From Hydrogenimonas sp. (lineage in GTDB: Bacteria; Campylobacterota; Campylobacteria; Campylobacterales; Hydrogenimonadaceae), in assembly GCA_021647345.1 (NCBI GenBank), contig JAKIUX010000044.1, positions 1 to 7,086 of the forward strand: a DNA stretch of 7,086 bases, written 5' to 3'. This document shows, piece by piece, positions 6,451 through 7,086 of the stretch; within the stretch, counting starts at the first letter, position 1; every line of letters starts with the position of its first letter. The position numbers and the translations under genes were made by a program. The notes beneath the pieces are model-generated. The model saw only the letters and a program-made list of their open reading frames with translations. It had not been told where the DNA came from and ran no database searches.

Positions 6451-6473
6451 CAATTTATTGATATAATAAATTG
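6451..6473. promoter_or_regulatory. Perfect palindrome overlapping a promoter, candidate operator
   Basis: Arms CAATTTATT (6451-6459) and AATAAATTG (6465-6473) are exact inverted repeats around a five-base centre. The palindrome contains the TATAAT at 6462-6467, so a protein bound here would block RNA polymerase. As RNA it would be a weak AT-only stem without a T-run, so an operator fits better than a terminator. It differs from the Fur and Pho consensus sequences I know; the regulator is unknown. Confidence 0.5.
6462..6467 (+). promoter_or_regulatory. -10 element for the TonB-receptor-like gene
   Basis: A perfect TATAAT lies 69 bases before ATG 6531 and 22 bases after the PiT stop. No -35 consensus is seen at the usual distance, which is common in Campylobacterota. 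Transcription would begin near 6474, suggesting the receptor gene has its own promoter rather than depending on read-through from pit. Confidence 0.5.
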
Positions 6474-6530
6474 CACAAAAGTGACGATATAGTTAACAGT
6501 AGACAAAAATGCAGTATATGGATGCGTGCT

Positions 6531-7086
6531 ATGAACAAAGTTAAAGTTTCAATTGCTCTGCTTTTAGCTGGTACTACCCTCTCTTTTGCGCAAGAGAACA
6601 TAGAGAGTCTGCTAAAAGCGTATAAGGTCGAGTCAGATTTATCTAAAATCACAAAGAGCGAGGCGGCGGGCTTTTTAGATATCTATACCCGTGAAGAGCT
6701 TGAAAAGATGCAAGCATATACATTAATGGATGTGCTAAAACTGTTTACTATACCAAATATCACACGATCTTCTAACAATATAAGTCAATTCACCAAACCT
6801 ACATTTCCCGTAATGCCGCCTTTTGCAATAAGACTCTACGTGAACGACCACGACATGACCTCTTCATCTTTTGGAAGCGCTATGATGCTCTGGAGTGACG
6901 TTCCAATTGAGTTTATTGACCATATTGAGGTTTATAAAAGCGCTTCATCGGTTGAGTTTGGAAACGAATCTGGCACCGTCATAATAAAGCTTTACACCAA
7001 AAATCCCGAAAGAGAAGAGGGTGGCAAAGTTAGAGTTATGGCCGATCAAAGAGGAAGCTTAAATAGTGACGCCTATTTTGCCCATA
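6531..7086 (+). CDS. TonB-dependent-receptor-like outer-membrane protein, plug domain (3' end cut by window)
   Basis: The first 185 residues of an open frame that continues past the window edge. MNKVKVSIALLLAGTTLSFA is a clear signal peptide with cleavage before Gln21. The mature part reads as a divergent TonB-receptor plug: TREELEKMQAYTLMDVLKL (helix that usually ends in a PG-containing loop), PNITRSS, FAIRLYVNDHDMTSSSFG in place of the usual IRG-LVLIDG strand, then VPIEFIDHIEVYKSASSVEFGNESGTVIIKLYTK, matching the usual P-E-I-E-I-RGP-S-YG-GGVINI block. TonB-linked receptors take up bound substrates across the outer membrane; the barrel is outside the window and no clear TonB box is seen. ATG 6522 is in frame and possible, but neither start has a good Shine-Dalgarno; 6531 gives the cleaner signal peptide. 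The substrate is unknown; the location hints at phosphorus nutrition. Confidence 0.75.
   Translation, partial: MNKVKVSIALLLAGTTLSFAQENIESLLKAYKVESDLSKITKSEAAGFLDIYTREELEKMQAYTLMDVLKLFTIPNITRSSNNISQFTKPTFPVMPPFAIRLYVNDHDMTSSSFGSAMMLWSDVPIEFIDHIEVYKSASSVEFGNESGTVIIKLYTKNPEREEGGKVRVMADQRGSLNSDAYFAH

Noticed and set aside
6455..6652. Minus-strand small open frame across the pit-receptor spacer
   Set aside because: It runs through the promoter palindrome and the receptor's signal-peptide region, has no ribosome site, and conflicts with the well-supported + strand gene.

Overview
The window is a phosphate-acquisition locus, with every gene on the + strand. The proteins look like those of Campylobacterota (epsilonproteobacteria) of the free-living Sulfurimonas/Sulfurovum/Nitratiruptor sort. 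The clues are the porin style (mature start ITLYQDK), the frequent AGA and ATA codons at moderate GC, tight ATGA/TAATG gene overlaps, and a TonB-receptor plug of a type I associate with that phylum. The genus is not determinable from the sequence alone.

Layout: 1-671 is the C-terminal two thirds of the periplasmic phosphate-binding protein PstS, cut by the window edge. 732-1940 is an outer-membrane porin, probably of the phosphate-selective OprO/OprP type. 1941-2191 is a structured intergenic region with a long imperfect stem-loop, a probable intrinsic terminator, and then a phosphate-regulated promoter (Pho box plus a perfect TATAAT). 2192-4685 holds pstC, pstA and pstB, translationally coupled by overlapping stop and start codons. 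4686-4856 is a spacer with a weak promoter candidate and a weaker Pho-box-like sequence. 4857-6440 is a low-affinity PiT-family phosphate transporter with an unusual long charged coiled coil near its C-terminus. 6441-6530 carries a TATAAT embedded in a perfect palindrome. 6531-7086 is the start of a TonB-dependent-receptor-like outer-membrane protein, cut by the right edge.

How the parts fit: the porin would admit phosphate to the periplasm, PstS would capture it, and PstC/PstA (channel) with PstB (ATPase) would import it at ATP cost. The PiT protein would import metal phosphate using the ion gradient when phosphate is plentiful. The TonB-dependent protein may bring in another, perhaps phosphorus-containing, ligand, but nothing in the sequence fixes its substrate. 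No phoU and no two-component regulator lies inside the window.

I see no RNA genes, mobile elements, CRISPR arrays or broken genes. The core is a recognisable system rather than a new one. The points of most interest are the Pho box and promoter before pstC, the porin placed inside the pst cluster, the coiled-coil insertion in PiT, and the divergent TonB receptor with an operator-like palindrome over its promoter.
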